The position numbers and the translations under genes are program-made. Below are positions 31,446-33,131 of a stretch of DNA of 33,131 bases, piece by piece. The notes beneath the pieces were generated by a model that was given only the letters and a program-made list of their open reading frames with translations, ran no database searches and was not told where the DNA came from. This stretch comes from an uncultured Bacteroidales bacterium. GTDB taxonomy: Bacteria; Bacteroidota; Bacteroidia; Bacteroidales; Muribaculaceae. The stretch covers positions 1 through 33,131 of the forward strand of contig CACZVR010000066.1 of the NCBI GenBank assembly GCA_902784675.1. The letters run 5' to 3'. Every line of letters starts with the position of its first letter. Within the stretch, counting starts at the first letter, position 1.

Positions 31446-32819
31446 TTACTTCTCGTCCTTCTCATAGAGCTTGCGGAAGTCCTCGACACTGATGGACTTC
31501 TCGTTGACCTTGACAGCCTCGCGAACGGCGGCAAAGAACTTGTTGTCGATGGCGTGCTCCTGAATCATCTCAAAGGCGCGCTCATCCTGCATGTAACGCT
31601 CGGCCTGCTGCTTCACCAGGTCCTCGGGAGCGTTATAGATGCCGTACTGCGACAGCTGCTGCTGTGCAAAGATGAATGCAGCGGTGTCGATGTCTTCCTT
31701 CTCGACCTTGACACCCAGCTCCTGAGCGATGTGGTCCTTGACCAGTTGCCAGCGCAGCTGCTTGAACATCGACTGAGCCTCCTCGACGGTGACCTCGGTG
31801 TTCTCCTTGTTGTCCTGCTCACGACGCAGTTTCAAGAAGCGTTTCAAGAACTCCTCGGGCAGAGCCAATTCGCCGGCCTTGTCGGTGAGGATGCGCTGAG
31901 CGTCCACGGTGAAGCGGTAGTTGCTCTCGGGAATGTTAGCCTGAGCGATCATGCCACGCATAGCCTCGCGGAAAGCGGCCTCGTCCTTGACATCAGTCTC
32001 GACGCCGAGCACGCCCTTGAAGAACTCCTCGTTCATCTCGGCCTCCTGGTTCACCTTAATCTCCTCGATGGTGACACGGAAGTCGCTCTTCACGTCACCA
32101 GCCAGGTTGCGGTCCACGTTGAGCATTGCCGACAGCTCGGCTACGTTTCCGTTATTGGCCTTGTGGGGGTTGAACACGATATTGTCACCCACCTTCACGC
32201 CGACAAACTTGGCAGCCTCTTCCTCGTCGGCCAGATAGCGCGGCGAGATTACGGTGTGCTCCACCTTGATGCCCTCGGGCATGTCGTTGCCCTGCTCATC
32301 GAGCTGGATGAGCGAGCCACGCAGCATCGACTCCTTGTCGCTGACCTCACCGTCAACGAGCGTGCCCAGACGCTTGCGGTCATGGGCGATGGCATCGTCG
32401 ACCATCTGGTCGGTCACCTCGATATTGTAATAGGGGACATTGATGCGCTTGTTGAGCTTGAGCTCGATGGCGGGAGCCAGACCCAGGTCATACTTGAAGG
32501 TCATCTCCTCGTCTTTCATGATGTCCACCTTGGTGTCCTCGTTGGGCAACGGCTCGCCCAGCACGTGCAGCTTGTTCTCGCGGATGTAGTCATAGACGGC
32601 TTTACCCACCATGCGGTCCACCACGTCGGCGGTCACGCTGGGTCCGTAAAACTTCATGAGCAACGACTTGGGAGCCTTGCCGGGGCGGAAGCCCTTAAGC
32701 GGATGGCGCACACCCATTGCTGCAACCTCTTTATTCACATCGTTTGCGAAATCTTCTCTCTTGATGTCAACGGTGAGCATCGCGTTCACCGCATCAATCT
32801 GTTCAAAACTTACGTTCAT
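31446..32819 (-). CDS. tig: Trigger factor, Bacteroidetes form
   Basis: A 457-residue ribosome-bound chaperone. The start at 32819 (MNVSFEQIDAVNAMLTV) matches the family; a Met at 32858 would fall inside the promoter's leader. The ribosome-binding domain carries GFRPGKAPKSLL (the GFRxGxxP signature, near residue 45). The middle region, which has FKBP-type isomerase fold in E. coli, is divergent here (residues about 150-240), as is common in Bacteroidetes. The C-terminal helical arms (240-457) form the chaperone cradle. It catches nascent chains before folding or ClpXP. The gene has a consensus promoter. Confidence 0.9.
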   Translation of the reverse strand: MNVSFEQIDAVNAMLTVDIKREDFANDVNKEVAAMGVRHPLKGFRPGKAPKSLLMKFYGPSVTADVVDRMVGKAVYDYIRENKLHVLGEPLPNEDTKVDIMKDEEMTFKYDLGLAPAIELKLNKRINVPYYNIEVTDQMVDDAIAHDRKRLGTLVDGEVSDKESMLRGSLIQLDEQGNDMPEGIKVEHTVISPRYLADEEEAAKFVGVKVGDNIVFNPHKANNGNVAELSAMLNVDRNLAGDVKSDFRVTIEEIKVNQEAEMNEEFFKGVLGVETDVKDEAAFREAMRGMIAQANIPESNYRFTVDAQRILTDKAGELALPEEFLKRFLKLRREQDNKENTEVTVEEAQSMFKQLRWQLVKDHIAQELGVKVEKEDIDTAAFIFAQQQLSQYGIYNAPEDLVKQQAERYMQDERAFEMIQEHAIDNKFFAAVREAVKVNEKSISVEDFRKLYEKDEK

Positions 32820-32868
32820 TACTTGTTGTGTATAAGGATGATAAATGTTTGTTCTCAAAAAGCGGGTG

Positions 32869-32899
32869 CAAAGGTACTACATTTTACCCGACTGACAAA
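32869..32899 (-). promoter_or_regulatory. Consensus promoter of tig
   Basis: TTTG (32899-32896), a 19-bp spacer, then TACCTTTG (32876-32869) on the minus strand. It is the best promoter match in the window and predicts a leader of about 45 bases. Confidence 0.75.
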
Positions 32900-33008
32900 A
32901 TTTCGGGCCATTTTTTGCCCTAACGGGCATCAAGGATTTTTTCGTTTTTTGTTTTAGACTTTAGAATGGAGGGACTGGATGATCTGGATCGACGGGAGAA
33001 GACGGGAG

Positions 33009-33017
33009 GCATCCGCA
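33009..33017 (+). repeat. Fourth GGCATCCGC core, beside the IS3 end
   Basis: The 9-bp core seen in the 7-mer and 9-mer elements occurs again here, 20 bp from the IS3 terminal repeat. It is followed by ATTCC and GGAAT arms (33018-33022 and 33029-33033) but no clear periodic array. Confidence 0.4.
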
Positions 33018-33037
33018 TTCCGAAGGATGGAATGAAG

Positions 33038-33131
33038 TGACCCCAAAAAGTTGGACGGGTTAAATATTATTGATTTAAGAGTAAAGAGTTCGGTATTGCA
33101 CCGGGCTCTTTCCTTTTAACCGTGATTTGAT
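33038..33131 (-). mobile_element. End of an IS3-family insertion sequence (IS150-like)
   Basis: The boundary at about 33038 reads TGACCCCAAAAAGTTGGAC, the terminal inverted repeat pattern common to IS3/IS150-group elements. The tail of a transposase follows in the expected direction. The element runs out of the window. Confidence 0.75.
33075..33131 (-). CDS. IS3-family transposase (orfB), last 18 residues
   Basis: The minus strand encodes IKSRLKGKSPVQYRTLYS and then TAA. K-x-KGxSPVQYR is the C-terminal signature of IS3-family orfB transposases (DDE superfamily). The rest of the gene is outside the window. The stop codon lies 15 bases inside the terminal repeat. Confidence 0.8.
   Translation of the reverse strand: MKSRLKGKSPVQYRTLYS

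Noticed and set aside
31431-32957. Long plus-strand frame opposite tig (508 codons)
   Set aside because: It mirrors the trigger factor codons, has a Leu/Val/His-rich shadow composition and has no recognisable motif.

Overview
This window looks like chromosomal DNA from a member of the Bacteroidales. Family level is uncertain, with Muribaculaceae or Prevotellaceae as my guess. The reasons are: promoters of the Bacteroidetes type (TTTG, about 19-20 bp, then TAnnTTTG); few Shine-Dalgarno sites; the tig-clpP-clpX-recQ gene order; a DUF3127 protein; OstA-like and SurA-like envelope genes next to mutL; a BspA-like leucine-rich repeat protein with a dockerin; and the tail of an IS3-family element. 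Most of it is core genome. No prophage, CRISPR array, tRNA or rRNA was recognised.

Layout. 1-554: 3' part of a thioredoxin-fold gene without a CXXC. 581-2803: two divergent glycosyltransferases sharing back-to-back promoters. 2903-4834: P1B zinc/cadmium-type ATPase. 4915-5843: OmpH/Skp-like lipoprotein and a 57-residue membrane protein (minus strand). 5844-6634: a gene-poor stretch full of short-period repeats. 6635-7597: orphan RepA-like ATPase that looks truncated. 7626-8900: guanine deaminase. 9239-11238: PepD dipeptidase and a DUF3127 protein with an SSB-like tail. 11363-12010: AlbA_2/Schlafen-type protein. 12167-19333: probable five-gene minus-strand operon (SurA-like, OstA/LptA-like, mutL, PHP phosphatase, SGNH esterase). 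19481-22290: M16 protease, broken near its C-terminus. 22521-24611: leucine-rich repeat, dockerin and formylglycine-enzyme-like fusion protein. 24829-26751: second SurA-like protein. 26935-32819: recQ, clpX, clpP and tig. 33038-33131: end of an IS3-family element.

The genes fall into envelope biogenesis (OmpH-like, two SurA-like chaperones, OstA-like), cytosolic protein quality control (tig feeding new chains, ClpXP degrading them), DNA repair (mutL, recQ) and small-molecule turnover (guanine deaminase, PepD).

The most unusual signal is between the genes. Several intergenic regions carry arrays of short units in strict register: 7-mers, 8-mers or 9-mers depending on the site. The 7-mer and 9-mer elements have two arms of opposite orientation on either side of the same 9-bp core, GGCATCCGC. 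A fourth copy of the core sits beside the IS3 end. The 8-mer arrays lie at gene ends, and in two cases the TAG of an array unit is the stop codon of the gene. I know of no named element with this design. Separately, a 13-bp tandem duplication frameshifts the OstA-like gene, an apparent deletion breaks the M16 gene, and a 37-bp tandem duplication doubles the -7 promoter element of the M16 gene.
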